Shown here: positions 42,379-52,758 of the stretch, piece by piece | Layout: every line of letters begins with the position of its first letter | Position numbering within the stretch: position 1 is the first letter of the stretch | DNA from: Tritrichomonas musculus | Taxonomy: Eukaryota; Parabasalia; Tritrichomonadida; Tritrichomonadidae | Assembly: GCA_039105265.1 (NCBI GenBank) | Contig: JAPFFF010000004.1 | Coordinates: forward strand, 4,836,001 to 4,900,000 | Length of the DNA stretch: 64,000 nt | Direction: 5' to 3' | The notes under the pieces: model-generated | What the model saw: only the letters and a program-made list of their open reading frames with translations | Told to the model about the DNA's origin: nothing | Database searches by the model: none | Made by a program: the position numbers and the translations under genes

Positions 42379-43143
42379 TTATACTGTCTCCGTTTGACTT
42401 GGAGTAAGTAGCTTATCAGTATCTTCAGTTCCGCTAACTTTTTGATATGCTTGAGCTTTCATTAAGCTCAAGAATTGAAATCCTGTAGCACCGCCTGTGA
42501 GAAGCATATTAATAAACGCAATAAAGACAGAAAATCCATTATTTGATTTAGCAACAAGATCAAGAAATGTAGCAAGTCCAACACTTCCACTTGTTGGAAA
42601 TCCGATGCTTAAATAAATCATCCAAGAAACAATCAAAAATGATGTAATTGTCCATGAAAATGGAATATCACGTTTTTTACAAGAAGCATAAAGTTTTTCA
42701 TAGGAATAATGAAGCAAAACATAGAATGTAGCAAAACCTTGAATTAATGCAAAAATAAAACATCGAACTTTCGGATATGTTGGTAGTCCAGAAACGCATA
42801 AAACTGCAAGTACGTTGAATACTGCGGCGCATGTCATCAGTAAAAAGCTGTATAGATTATATTTGACACATAATTGAGCTGATGGCGGAATATCGTTGTC
42901 TAAATTGTAAACAACAAGAGGATAAAATGGTGGGAAATTCGCATCAGGTGAGATCTCCAAACGAAGTCCTTGGATTTGTTGTTGACGACGTAAGAGTTCG
43001 GCTTCTCGAGCACGAAGTTGTTCAAGTTTTGATAATTTGCTTGGTGATTGGGAGCTTGAGGTTGCTGAAGCGCTTTTTTGCTGAATGTTGTCTAATTGGG
43101 GCATTTCTGGATCGCCTTCCTCTTGAAATGGATTATCAGACAT
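42379..43143 (-). CDS. SCAMP: Secretory carrier membrane protein (SCAMP)
   Basis: A 254-residue protein with the SCAMP layout: an N-terminal NPF motif (DNPFQEE, residues about 4-10) for EH-domain proteins, a coiled coil (LSKLEQLRAREAELLRRQQQ, about residues 38-57), the amphipathic segment NFPPFYPLVVYNLDNDIPPS that marks the family, and four membrane helices (about residues 100-120, 128-147, 163-181 and 200-220). SCAMPs cycle between the trans-Golgi, endosomes and plasma membrane and help endocytosis and recycling. Length and order match the standard four-helix members. The C-terminal tail is short and Thr-rich. Confidence 0.93.
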   Translation of the reverse strand: MSDNPFQEEGDPEMPQLDNIQQKSASATSSSQSPSKLSKLEQLRAREAELLRRQQQIQGLRLEISPDANFPPFYPLVVYNLDNDIPPSAQLCVKYNLYSFLLMTCAAVFNVLAVLCVSGLPTYPKVRCFIFALIQGFATFYVLLHYSYEKLYASCKKRDIPFSWTITSFLIVSWMIYLSIGFPTSGSVGLATFLDLVAKSNNGFSVFIAFINMLLTGGATGFQFLSLMKAQAYQKVSGTEDTDKLLTPSQTETV

Positions 43144-43451
43144 TGTTTACGATATATAGATGATTTCGCCTTGTAAACTTTTTGTTAATAAATTTTCTGG
43201 TCGATTAACAATTATCATTTCATGGATTTATGATGATGAGAATTTGTTTTCTGCTTTAACTTAATAAGAAGAATATGTATTCCTAATGAGATTCATTATT
43301 TTTAAAGTTTCTAAATTCTAGTCATAAATAAAGATTTATTTCTAAAGTGCAATTTTATATAATTTAATAAAGAAAACAAAAATAAAAGGCAAACATGGAA
43401 AAAAAGTATACATTCCCTATTTGAAGTTAATGATCATTATTGTTCATTGAA
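43144..43451. other. AT-rich spacer
   Basis: About 310 bp; 5' flank of SCAMP and 3' flank of the next gene. Nothing specific seen. Confidence 0.45.
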
Positions 43452-44078
43452 TCAAAATTTAGGTCCAAAAACATGAAATCTATTAAGGCAAGTCTGAAAG
43501 TCATCGCCCCAGTTCTGGATTACATCTACATTAAAAGAACTAAAAACAACATCAGTTTCTAAATCTATTGTTAAATCATCAGAAAACCCTTTCTGCAAAT
43601 CAATAACTTTTGATTTAAACATCAATTCATCGTTATGATAAAATTCAAGCCTAAGTTGCTTAACTGTGCATTGACAAGGTGGAGTTGATTCAAATAAAAT
43701 ATGTCTTGCGACTGTAAGTGATGGAGATCTGAATGTAAAAGTTGGAGCTACACTATTGCTAAGCCAGCTTAATGAAATATTTGTGCATATTTCCTTATTC
43801 TTTATAAATAAAGTTTTGACACTATTAAAATTTTGCATTTCATCGGCTTTAGATGTGTTAACATAAGCCAACATGAAACTTTTTTCTTCTTCTTCAATTT
43901 TATTACTTTTAATTTTGGTTTTAAGTTTCTCTGGATTCATCAAACTTAGTTTTGTCTTTATTTCCGCTAATGAATCGAGCTCATCAGAAATACGATCAAT
44001 CATATAATACAATTCACTCTGTACAGAATCTAAATCATTCAATGATGCAAATATGTGGATTGCAAATAAAAATAGCAT
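43452..44078 (-). CDS. SUN-domain-like secretory-pathway protein
   Basis: A 208-residue protein. Residues 1-13 (MLFLFAIHIFASL) form a signal peptide or signal anchor. Residues about 15-45 are a short coiled coil (DSVQSELYYMIDRISDELDSL). Residues about 75-205 resemble a compact SUN (Sad1/UNC-84) or SUN-like/SLP beta domain: the PPCQCTVKQLRLEFYHNDE region, and above all the ending VDVIQNWGDDFQTCLNRFHVFG, which parallels the SUN ending 'SNwG...yTClyRFrVHG'. SUN proteins span the inner nuclear membrane and hold KASH partners in the perinuclear space; SUN-like proteins act in the ER. The short length and absence of an N-terminal nucleoplasmic domain favour an ER/perinuclear SUN-like form. Family call is by eye from the C-terminal motif. 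Confidence 0.55.
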   Translation of the reverse strand: MLFLFAIHIFASLNDLDSVQSELYYMIDRISDELDSLAEIKTKLSLMNPEKLKTKIKSNKIEEEEKSFMLAYVNTSKADEMQNFNSVKTLFIKNKEICTNISLSWLSNSVAPTFTFRSPSLTVARHILFESTPPCQCTVKQLRLEFYHNDELMFKSKVIDLQKGFSDDLTIDLETDVVFSSFNVDVIQNWGDDFQTCLNRFHVFGPKF

Positions 44079-44329
44079 ATAATTGCACGTTTAAAAAATT
44101 GTTCTAAATTGAACTTTTTGTGAGGATTTCATAAAAAAGAAAAAGAATTAAGGAATCAAAAGAAAAAAAAAAAAAATAAGCATATTTGTTTTTTCATATA
44201 GAATTAAAAGAATTATTATTTAAACCGAGAAGAAGCATGTTAAGGTCAATGAAAGAATTTTTTTTTGATCTAATAATAATAATTTATTTCAAAACTTTAT
44301 TCTTTATTTATGAATAAAAAGAGAGAAAA

Positions 44330-44866
44330 TTAGTCAACAAATTTCAGCCAGTTCTTCAATTTCTTTGAACGTGATCTTCCATTCATATCGTACCCATGCT
44401 GAGTATAAAACGCAGTACGTTCTTTATGATATTTGGTTGAATCTGGTGGCTGAGTGAGTTCTACAGCAAAATATCCTTGATCTTTAGAATATTGATCAAC
44501 ATATTTCAGAAGGGCAGATCCGACACCTTTTCCGCGAGCTGCATCATCGACAATTAATTCCTGAACATATAAATATTTGCCGCCCATATGTAACATAATT
44601 TGTGTTGATGTAACAGCTGTTCCAAGTTTAATAATTTTGTTATCTTTATCTTTTTCTTCTGCAATAAATATTGGATAATGATCAGGATCTTTCATCATAT
44701 CATGATATGATTCACGAATTCCAATATTAATTGGCATCGTCTTTGAATTAAGAACCATTTGTGTTAATTTTCCTATGCATCCAACAACAAATTCGCAATC
44801 TTCTGGACCAGCCTTTCTAATTGATATGCCACGCTTAAAAAAGCTTGAAATCATTAATGATATCAC
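44330..44866 (-). CDS. GNAT-family N-acetyltransferase
   Basis: A 178-residue GNAT fold protein. Motif A is clear: LYVQELIVDDAARGKGVGSALLKYVDQYSK (residues about 98-127), with the acetyl-CoA pyrophosphate loop ARGKGVGSA. Motif B follows in FAVELTQPP and HKERTAFYTQHGYDMNGRS, the 'FYxxxGF' element. The enzyme transfers acetyl from acetyl-CoA to an amine; the substrate (peptide N-terminus, lysine, polyamine or drug) cannot be told. An N-terminal MISLMISSFFKRGI leader is not typical; the second Met at residue 5 is equally likely. Confidence 0.88.
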   Translation of the reverse strand: MISLMISSFFKRGISIRKAGPEDCEFVVGCIGKLTQMVLNSKTMPINIGIRESYHDMMKDPDHYPIFIAEEKDKDNKIIKLGTAVTSTQIMLHMGGKYLYVQELIVDDAARGKGVGSALLKYVDQYSKDQGYFAVELTQPPDSTKYHKERTAFYTQHGYDMNGRSRSKKLKNWLKFVD

Positions 44867-44929
44867 GAAGTGATTCTAAAAAAAAAATGATTGAAGATTT
44901 GAATTAGATAATTGAAATATCTGTTTTTG

Positions 44930-45227
44930 CGATAGTATTTGAAAGGATATTAATTTAAAAAGTCGCGCCCATTTGATTTCGAATTGAATATTTTGTTAGG
45001 TAAAGCAATTCAAGAGTAGTTGCAACTCAAAAAGTTTGTTTTTCTGGAGTTTATACAATTTTTTTTGAGAGAGTTTCACCAACTCTACAATTCATATCAT
45101 TCTAAAAAATAGAAGTAATCGATTGACTTATAAAAATTTACACTTATTATTAAATACTGTGATTAATTATTCAATTCAAATCAAATGGGCGCGACTTTTT
45201 AAATAAATATCCTTTCAAATGCTATCG
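44930..45227. mobile_element. Inverted-repeat element (~300 bp), MITE candidate
   Basis: Ends are inverted repeats of about 60 bp opening CGATAG[TC]ATTTGAAAGGAT and running through AAAAAGTCGCGCCC. No target duplication is clear. No coding region. Sequence just outside the left end (44908-44928) reappears inverted at 46097-46119, so pieces of one family are scattered here. Confidence 0.65.
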
Positions 45228-47031
45228 TAATGTTGCTCACTTCATATCAAACTTTTTGAATGCTCAAACTTGATTTCATCATTTCATATTACTGATTATA
45301 GTTATTGCGGTGCATACCATTATATTTATGCCAACCAATTGGATTTTTCCTCTGATATGAAGGAGATGATATAATATTTTACAACGATCATAATTCATAT
45401 CCTATTAATTCATATTTATTGCATTTCATAAGCCATAACTCAAATGATTAATGAAAAATAACAGAAAAAAAACTATATCACCAATAATTTAATATATATT
45501 AATGTTTGATTTTCAAAAACATGTTCATTTATTGTATCATTTGATGCTTGATGATATATCAAAAAAAAAATCAAAAAAGGGCTCCACCAATTCAGCTAGG
45601 ATTCACTCTTTTTATTTGAATTGCTTTTTTGTACGTTAAAAAATAAACCATTCAATTATAATCTCATCAAAAATGATGAAGAAAACTAATATCATTTATC
45701 ATATTGTCATAAAAGCAGATAATTATATTGAAAGTTTTTAAATATATCATTTAAAATAATTTTTGTATTAATCAAATAATAAGATGAGTATAAATCTCAT
45801 AAAAATTGTGATTTGAGGTAAATATAGATATATTCATATTTTATACGTTTATATAACGAAATTAATCACTATATTAATTATTGAACTTCCTTGAATTCAG
45901 CATTAAGTTACAAAATAAATTTGTGAGAAATATATATAAACCATTCAAATTTTTATGAAAAATAAAATTGATTTTATAGCTGAATCCATGGAACAAAATT
46001 CAACAATGTACAATACAAAAATAATTGTATATATATGTAAAATTAAAATACTAAATATCAAAAAGAAATTATTTTTTTTTTGTGCGCCCGTACCTCTGTA
46101 AAAACAGATATTTCAATTATCTTATACAAATTTACGCTTATTATTCGCTCAAAAATGTGTGAACCTAAAACCCAAAAACGTGTTTCTTTGTATTTTTTTG
46201 GTTTTGAGATATATTTATAATCTATATCTTTTGGTCATTCTAGCACAACATTAAACCCAAAAAAATATTCATAAAAAACAAGATTTTCCAAATCAACAAA
46301 ATCCACTTTTTGAATGCTTCATTAACAAATAAATATTAATATCTTATGTTAAAAAAGAGGAAGAATAATAAAAACATTATTTTTAATTTTGAAACGACTA
46401 ATAAAGTAATATTATATCTAAAACACATTTGAGCGCATAATACTTATTGACTTTTGTCTCAAACACAATTTTTTTTTTTCTCGTTTTGATGTTCACACAT
46501 TTTTGAGTGAGTGATTAATGCATATACCGGTTAGTGAACGATATTTCCCATTTCACCTTTTGAATTTGAGAGGTAAATGATCACCTATTCAAATTCTTCT
46601 CAATTTTTTCATATCATATCACCATATTTTTAACATAAATATGGCATTACATATATATTTTATTTATTTAATTGGACTATTAACATGATATTTAATATAT
46701 TTAAAAACTATTTTATATTATATTCTAATACATTAATTTGAAATGTCTTTGACCGATTCAATTTATCTTGGACCAACTGAATATTTTGTATGAGGTTAAT
46801 GAAATTTAAAATAAATTTATTTTTCAATATAAAACTATTTTTTAATTTTCAAAAAACAAAAAATAAACATATCAAAAAAAATTATTTTCTATGAGTTTTT
46901 TCAAAAAATAATAGATGTCACTTAATATTTTTTGATTTTTATTAAAATAATATATAAGATCTTAAAATCGAAAGAAAGAAAAAAACATAAAACGCAATAA
47001 ATACAAAAGACAATTACAAATAAAAAAAAAA
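45228..47031. other. Long AT-rich spacer with repeat pieces
   Basis: About 1.8 kb without a gene. A second inverted-repeat unit lies at 46146-46509, its 19-bp arms reading C[GA]CTCAAAAATGTGTGAAC. The region is the 3' side of the HECT ligase gene and 5' side of the acetyltransferase gene. Confidence 0.5.
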
Positions 47032-50000
47032 TCATGTCATATTGAAGAAGACTCTACCTTCATAAATAGCTGTCAGGATTTTCTTCAGCATTATTTCCTT
47101 TGTTGAATAAGGTGGTAATTTGAAGTAATTTTTGCATGTCATGCAAGAAGGTAATGGCTCGTCAGGATTACTTTGATCGTCAGGATCTTTTTTAGCCACT
47201 GAAAGCTTTGGATTGAGCGAAGCCAGTCCACCGATTGGTAATTGTGTATAACCCGTAATAAACTGAACCAACAATCTTTGTTCTTCCTTTGACATTTCTG
47301 ATATAATTTCGAATAGCATTCTAATTTGTTTTGAGTCAGCGCTATAACCATGAGAAATCTCCACGTTTTTCTCAAGTTCTTCACGCGTTATCTGAGGAGC
47401 GTCGCCAGCGATTACTTTATTCAATTCATCCTCTGTAAAGACGTCCAAATAAGAAAACGGAAAAACCGAATTAAAACCTTCTATGAAACTTTTTGAGAGC
47501 TCTTTCATTTTTTTCCCACAAATATAATCAGTGAATAACTCGATATATTGTTGGACGTTTTCCTTTGTAACTTCGACGTCTTGGCCACCTTCGATCAAAG
47601 GAATAGAATCGTTCTCACTTATTGGATATTCGAATGTCAAACCGATCAAACCGTCAGGATTTTGAAATGAGTTTGCATACTCAGGTTCGACCTCGGCCAC
47701 TGTGACTGGTTTTCCTCTCAAAAGCTTGAAAAGTGCCGGATTAAAATAGATGTCAATTAGGCATTCCATTTGAATTGCCTTTGCTATGAACTTGCCCAAA
47801 AGTGACGCTTTTTTATCGTCCATTTTCGGTGAAAAAAACATTCCAAGTTTGTTGACAACAGGACCGCGTCTTTGCACCTCTGATCTGAAGAACCCGCGCT
47901 CAACGAGACAAAGAGAATCAGAGAAAAGAGTGAAGAATTCATTGGTGGGACCGACACCAATTCCGACCTCATTTTCGTAAGAAATTTCAAATTTCATCTG
48001 ATTTGAACTAAAGTTAGAAAACAAGTTAAACCCGTCATTTGCAATTGTATCTCTTCTAACGGTCACTTTTAACGGATCATCTTTCAGAATCTCCTTCAAT
48101 TTATCCAAGTTGATTGAGAACTCTTTCCCCCACGCTTGTATTGCGCTGATTGGCTCGAAAGCCATGATTTTGAATGCAAATAGACGGAGATCAAATGGGA
48201 ACAAAAACGGATACAAATAGATGGTGTCAAGTGCAACCGACGAATGATAAAGACTCTCTTTGGGATTGATTAATAAGTTACGAATCTTTCGAGAGAAAAT
48301 TGTGTTTTGGCCAACTTTTATGACTTTTGACAGTCTTTCTAATAATTCGCAAATGTCTGTCAATGAATCAAATGTCTTTTTTGGCTTTAAAGAGAGCTGG
48401 TCTTCGCAATCGCCGCTAACTAATGATAAGTTACAACTTGATCGAGGATGAATTTCAAAAAATGATATATTTGAATTGAACTTTTTCAATTCAGAATTAT
48501 CGTTGTCATTTGTGTAATCATCGCTGCCAATGATTCCGTAGTTGTAATCGTCAAAATATTGTGAGGATGGATAGGATGTCTCTTCTAGATGAAATCGTTG
48601 ATAGGACTGATCAAGAACTCGACAAATAACAGAGATTTGATTGTAGGTGAACTTGTTGTTCCGCTTGTTGAAAATTAACGGATACAAATCTTGTTGCTGT
48701 AAAGTGGGAATTTCGAGTAAAGTGTTGATGTCATAGCCATCTTCGGAAAATTTAAGATTATAAATGGCTTCAATCATTCCAACTGTGTCAAATCGACTGA
48801 TCTTCATTAAATGAACATTATCTTTGTCAATACCGCCGGGAAATCTAATGGGTAAAAATTGTATCTGGCCAAGCTCCTCTTTAAAAGTATCAATGACCGA
48901 CATATCTGAAACTGTAGGTATATCAACAATATTTAATAACGAAAGTAGAAAATCAGTGATGATCTTGGCATCAGAAACATTGATGGTAGGAGCTGATTCA
49001 TCATTGCCAATAAGTTCCTTTAGACGCTTGACGCCATGAGTCAAAAATTCAAATTTGGAAATGGTGTTGTTGGAGATGAGACCAATTATCCCCTCAATTG
49101 TAATATCATCAAAATAATGAACTTCTTTCAAGTTTTGAGACACTTTCTTCCGAAGCTTGTTAAGTGTTCGTGTAAACCATCCTTTTTGTTGCTTTAGCAT
49201 GTCACCACATACAAGGCTATCTAAAATATGTGATTGCACTAATAAAGGTGACGATTCAAAAAAGGTTAATATGGCTAAAACATAAGGACTATTTTCCGGT
49301 AATTTCCCAAATCCTCGTAAAACAAAGGCGATTTCTTCTGTTAACTCAAATTTATGAACATTGAGAGTAAAAGTTATGCACATCAATAAATACTTTAATG
49401 ATAAAGGATTTTCTAGTAACAACTTGAGTAGAATGGGTTGAATTTTAACTGCAAATTCTGTGGATTTTTTGTCTGGTCGAGGATGTTTTGGAATCGGAAA
49501 TTGGTTAAGACAACGTGCAGAAGGTAAAAGATTTAAAATTAGCTTTAAAATTGACATTTGTTTTTCAGCGTTATTTGTTTCTTTAAAAATTTTTTCAAAA
49601 TCTACGTCTGCTTCTATTATTTTTGATATGTGTAATTCATTAGTAGAAAGATTAATTAATGCATCTAAGAAAAGAGGAGCTGATTGGCAAAGTAGTGTCG
49701 AAATTTCAGTTTTTATATTTTCAGGTGAAACTCTTGAAGCAATATTATTTATGGTTTTAATCGCAGATTTTTGAAGCTGTGGATCTGGATTTTTCGATAA
49801 CTCTAATAATTTAGGTATATGATTAGTCATTTTCTGCGTAATATCAATTGAGGTGACATTTACTGTGGTTAAAAGTGCGCAACGTTGAATTGGAAGTTTG
49901 AAATGATCGATCATTTTTAAGAATGGATCAAGACCAATATTTAAACTGATTTCAGCAGCCCTATATCTCGATATAATATTTAAAGCTTGCATGCAAAATT

Positions 50001-50394
50001 CAGCGGTTTCAATCCACTTACATTCTATAAGTTGATTAGCAAGGATTTGTAGCGCGTTATTATTTACAAGAGCTGATGTAGATCTTGTGTGAGCTTCAAG
50101 TAGACCAAAAACGCATTTTGAAGCAAGCATTGATATATCTTGGTCCATAGTGGAATCCAAAATACGCAAAACTTCTCGCGAAAAATCATCTATTGGGAAA
50201 TCATTTAATTTGTCTTGATCTCCATACGTCAATAATCGTGACAATTTAGATAATCCCTCTGTTTGATTTGGTATATCTTGCCGAAGTTGAATAAGAATAG
50301 AATTATAGGCTTCTCGCGTGTATAGATCAAAAGGGATTTCGAAATCCATTACAAGTAGAGCTTCTATGATTTTGATTTTGAATACTTTATTCAA
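47032..50394 (-). CDS. HECT E3 ubiquitin ligase, TRIP12/UPL3/Ufd4 type
   Basis: A 1120-residue protein. Residues about 20-400 are armadillo-like helical repeats (for example KSAIKTINNIASRV). The last 370 or so residues are a HECT domain: RDTIANDGFNLFSNF, YENEVGIGVGPTNEFF, GKPVTVAEVEPEYANSF, EVTKENVQQYIELFTDY, and the catalytic segment LPSCMTCKNYFKLPPYSTKE with active Cys1087 of MTC, 33 residues from the end. The ARM-plus-HECT order and the LPxxMTCxNYxKLPPYSTKE sequence are those of UPL3, TRIP12 and Ufd4, which act in the ubiquitin-fusion-degradation and N-degron pathways. Length is short for the family, and no WWE domain is seen. The Met at residue 16 (MDFEIPFDL) is an equally good start. Confidence 0.93.
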   Translation of the reverse strand: MNKVFKIKIIEALLVMDFEIPFDLYTREAYNSILIQLRQDIPNQTEGLSKLSRLLTYGDQDKLNDFPIDDFSREVLRILDSTMDQDISMLASKCVFGLLEAHTRSTSALVNNNALQILANQLIECKWIETAEFCMQALNIISRYRAAEISLNIGLDPFLKMIDHFKLPIQRCALLTTVNVTSIDITQKMTNHIPKLLELSKNPDPQLQKSAIKTINNIASRVSPENIKTEISTLLCQSAPLFLDALINLSTNELHISKIIEADVDFEKIFKETNNAEKQMSILKLILNLLPSARCLNQFPIPKHPRPDKKSTEFAVKIQPILLKLLLENPLSLKYLLMCITFTLNVHKFELTEEIAFVLRGFGKLPENSPYVLAILTFFESSPLLVQSHILDSLVCGDMLKQQKGWFTRTLNKLRKKVSQNLKEVHYFDDITIEGIIGLISNNTISKFEFLTHGVKRLKELIGNDESAPTINVSDAKIITDFLLSLLNIVDIPTVSDMSVIDTFKEELGQIQFLPIRFPGGIDKDNVHLMKISRFDTVGMIEAIYNLKFSEDGYDINTLLEIPTLQQQDLYPLIFNKRNNKFTYNQISVICRVLDQSYQRFHLEETSYPSSQYFDDYNYGIIGSDDYTNDNDNSELKKFNSNISFFEIHPRSSCNLSLVSGDCEDQLSLKPKKTFDSLTDICELLERLSKVIKVGQNTIFSRKIRNLLINPKESLYHSSVALDTIYLYPFLFPFDLRLFAFKIMAFEPISAIQAWGKEFSINLDKLKEILKDDPLKVTVRRDTIANDGFNLFSNFSSNQMKFEISYENEVGIGVGPTNEFFTLFSDSLCLVERGFFRSEVQRRGPVVNKLGMFFSPKMDDKKASLLGKFIAKAIQMECLIDIYFNPALFKLLRGKPVTVAEVEPEYANSFQNPDGLIGLTFEYPISENDSIPLIEGGQDVEVTKENVQQYIELFTDYICGKKMKELSKSFIEGFNSVFPFSYLDVFTEDELNKVIAGDAPQITREELEKNVEISHGYSADSKQIRMLFEIISEMSKEEQRLLVQFITGYTQLPIGGLASLNPKLSVAKKDPDDQSNPDEPLPSCMTCKNYFKLPPYSTKEIMLKKILTAIYEGRVFFNMT

Positions 50395-51003
50395 TTAATT
50401 AACAAATATCAAAAAGCTAACTTCATTTTTCCAATGATATACATAATAATTTCAGATAAAAAAATGAACACCTTATTATTCAGTATATATTAAATGATTT
50501 ATTCTTTTAAATTTACTATTAATGATGTAATAATGTAATAAATTGGTTGATTTAATTTGTGCTCTTTCAATTTAATTTTCACAAAAGCTGAACACAAAGC
50601 ATTGAATAAAATTCAAATAAATATTTTGGATTTTGATATATGTCATAGAAATTTTATATGGATAATAGAAAAAGTTTTTGTGATAAAATCTTTTAGTTTT
50701 TATAGTTCTTCCATTGTGATAAATATAAAAATAGCACAATTGAATTAATAATAATACAATAACAAATGAGTAATAATGAAAGAAATCATTTTCATACAAG
50801 TAAATTTTATTTATAAGCAATTGTAGATCGTACATATGATTAATTATCATATGATAATAAATTATTAGCAATTATCAACCAAAAAAAGTATTCAATTTTA
50901 TATGTGTGTTTGCAAAATTAAACAAAAAGAAGCAATTGTAAAAGCAGGAAGTATTAATTTATTTTTATAAAATAAAAGCTAACATACATTAATAGTTGAT
51001 ATA
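50395..51003. other. AT-rich spacer
   Basis: About 610 bp. Overlapping 60-100 codon frames on both strands are low-complexity Tyr/Ile/Phe noise. No gene or repeat supported. Confidence 0.5.
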
Positions 51004-52671
51004 TTATTCCCTCTTTTGAAATCGTTGAATTCTTTTTAGGAAATATTTTGAATTTGATCTTAATACTTTTGATGAAGATGGATCATTAAATTGTTGTTCA
51101 TAAAAATCTTTAAATTGAAGAGAAATCATCTTTTTGGCGCATTTTTCATCTTTGGCCAACTCAGCGGCAACGATCGAAACTGTTTCTTTTAGCTCGTCTA
51201 CGTCTTTTAATTTTGACAGCCAATTAATATATGGTAAAAAGTCTGAATAAATTCCAAAATTCATTGCTGTACGAATAAATTCCAAAGCTGTATGTGAAGG
51301 GACTTTCAGTTCGTTGTCATTTTGAGATGCAACGTCTAAGAAAGTTGTAATGAAATTTTCGTTTCTTAACTTGGTCATGACTTCTTGTGTTACTTGTCCT
51401 TGGTTAATGATCGATCCAATAATAGCAATGACTCCATCACTTTGAAGATCTTCTGTAATGAAATTTAAAAATTGGATAAATTTATGATCTGAAACAAGTT
51501 TACTCTGAAGGCGCTTGTGTTGGAAAAGTATCATAAACAATCTTAAAGTATCGACAGCTTGTGGTAGTTTTTTGTCCAGCCAGAGATTACTATTATTTAC
51601 AATCATTTTGGCTACGCCTTCGTCCTCTGCAGCTGTCATCAAAATTAAAGAAGCTTTCAAACTCTTTGTGGAATAATGGATTAAAATTTGAATTAATTGG
51701 GAATCTTCGAGAGTTTGTGGATCAATCATTGCGTAAGATATAAGTAATTTAAAAACTGCTCCTCGAACAACAGAATTAATTCTAATGTGCTTCAAAATTT
51801 GTTGAGTTGGTAGTTCTGGTGGATATTGCAAGTTTCTTTTAATATCTTTTGAATTATGATTTTTAATTACGGCAATATATTTTCTCGACTTCTTTTTGCT
51901 ACGGCTGTTTTTGTCTTCATAATTTGGATTAAAATAATCTTTTAAAAAGCACAAAATGTTGTAAGTTGTTTCAATAATAGTTGGATCAGTAACTTGTGAA
52001 AGGATGCTGACAAACAAATTCCAATATGATTCAACGCGATAGTCACGATAAATAGGATATTCATTAAAAATGTATAACAAAAGTGATGCATATTGTTTGA
52101 AAATATCTGTATTATCGTAATCTACGAAAATTTCAACTTCGTTATAAAGAATATCTATCATTTCCCATGGACATATTGTTCCGTCATATTGGAAATTAAA
52201 GCATTTTTGTGCAAAAGCGCTAATAAGAGATAATGATTTTAATGGCTCTCTTTTAACGATTTTAACAAAATGTTCTTCGTTGCCAAATGGTGAATTAATT
52301 ATAGTTGGATCAATTTGAATAACATCATGAACGATATTTAAAATTTGATGAATATAATTAGAATTTGTTGTATTAAAAGGAAGTTTGAGTAAAAAGTCAC
52401 CTTCTGCAAATTCTGCAAAAAAATCAGGATTGCGAACAAAAATTCGCAATGTATGAAAAATTTCAAGTCCTAACTCTTCACTTGTTTCCTTATTCTCAAA
52501 TTGATATAAAATATCAGAGAAAAATTGGGATGCATCTTCAGGAACCACATAATCAGGAGCAGTTTTTAAATAAGATATATAATCTTGTACTTGGTCATTT
52601 CCAGTTATTGATGAATTATTTTCATCTAACTGTTCTTCAAACGTGGCAAATTTCTTATTCTTGGAACTCAT
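51004..52671 (-). CDS. Helical-repeat (ARM-like) protein, paralogue 1
   Basis: A 555-residue protein counted from MSSKNKKFATFEEQL at 52671. The open frame continues upstream to 52806 only through a 30-base T tract (52726-52755, poly-Lys), which is an unlikely coding start; the paralogue at 54310-55866 also starts with MSSYDE, supporting the shorter form. It is all-helical, with repeated 40-residue hairpins (LRLFMILFQHKRLQSKLVS, VIAIIGSIINQGQVTQEVM, ELKVPSHTALEFIRTAMNF), typical of armadillo-like solenoids. No enzyme motif. It lies 0.6 kb upstream of the HECT gene on the same strand and 1.6 kb from its paralogue. The family is not one I can name; a scaffold role is inferred. Confidence 0.75.
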   Translation of the reverse strand: MSSKNKKFATFEEQLDENNSSITGNDQVQDYISYLKTAPDYVVPEDASQFFSDILYQFENKETSEELGLEIFHTLRIFVRNPDFFAEFAEGDFLLKLPFNTTNSNYIHQILNIVHDVIQIDPTIINSPFGNEEHFVKIVKREPLKSLSLISAFAQKCFNFQYDGTICPWEMIDILYNEVEIFVDYDNTDIFKQYASLLLYIFNEYPIYRDYRVESYWNLFVSILSQVTDPTIIETTYNILCFLKDYFNPNYEDKNSRSKKKSRKYIAVIKNHNSKDIKRNLQYPPELPTQQILKHIRINSVVRGAVFKLLISYAMIDPQTLEDSQLIQILIHYSTKSLKASLILMTAAEDEGVAKMIVNNSNLWLDKKLPQAVDTLRLFMILFQHKRLQSKLVSDHKFIQFLNFITEDLQSDGVIAIIGSIINQGQVTQEVMTKLRNENFITTFLDVASQNDNELKVPSHTALEFIRTAMNFGIYSDFLPYINWLSKLKDVDELKETVSIVAAELAKDEKCAKKMISLQFKDFYEQQFNDPSSSKVLRSNSKYFLKRIQRFQKRE

Positions 52672-52719
52672 TTGGGGTTTGTATGACAAACGGTCAAAAT
52701 TTTCACTTAATCTTTTCTG

Positions 52720-52758
<39 letters not shown>

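Noticed and set aside
50557-50871. Overlapping Tyr/Ile/Phe-rich frames on both strands
   Set aside because: Typical noise of very AT-rich DNA; no start context or domain.
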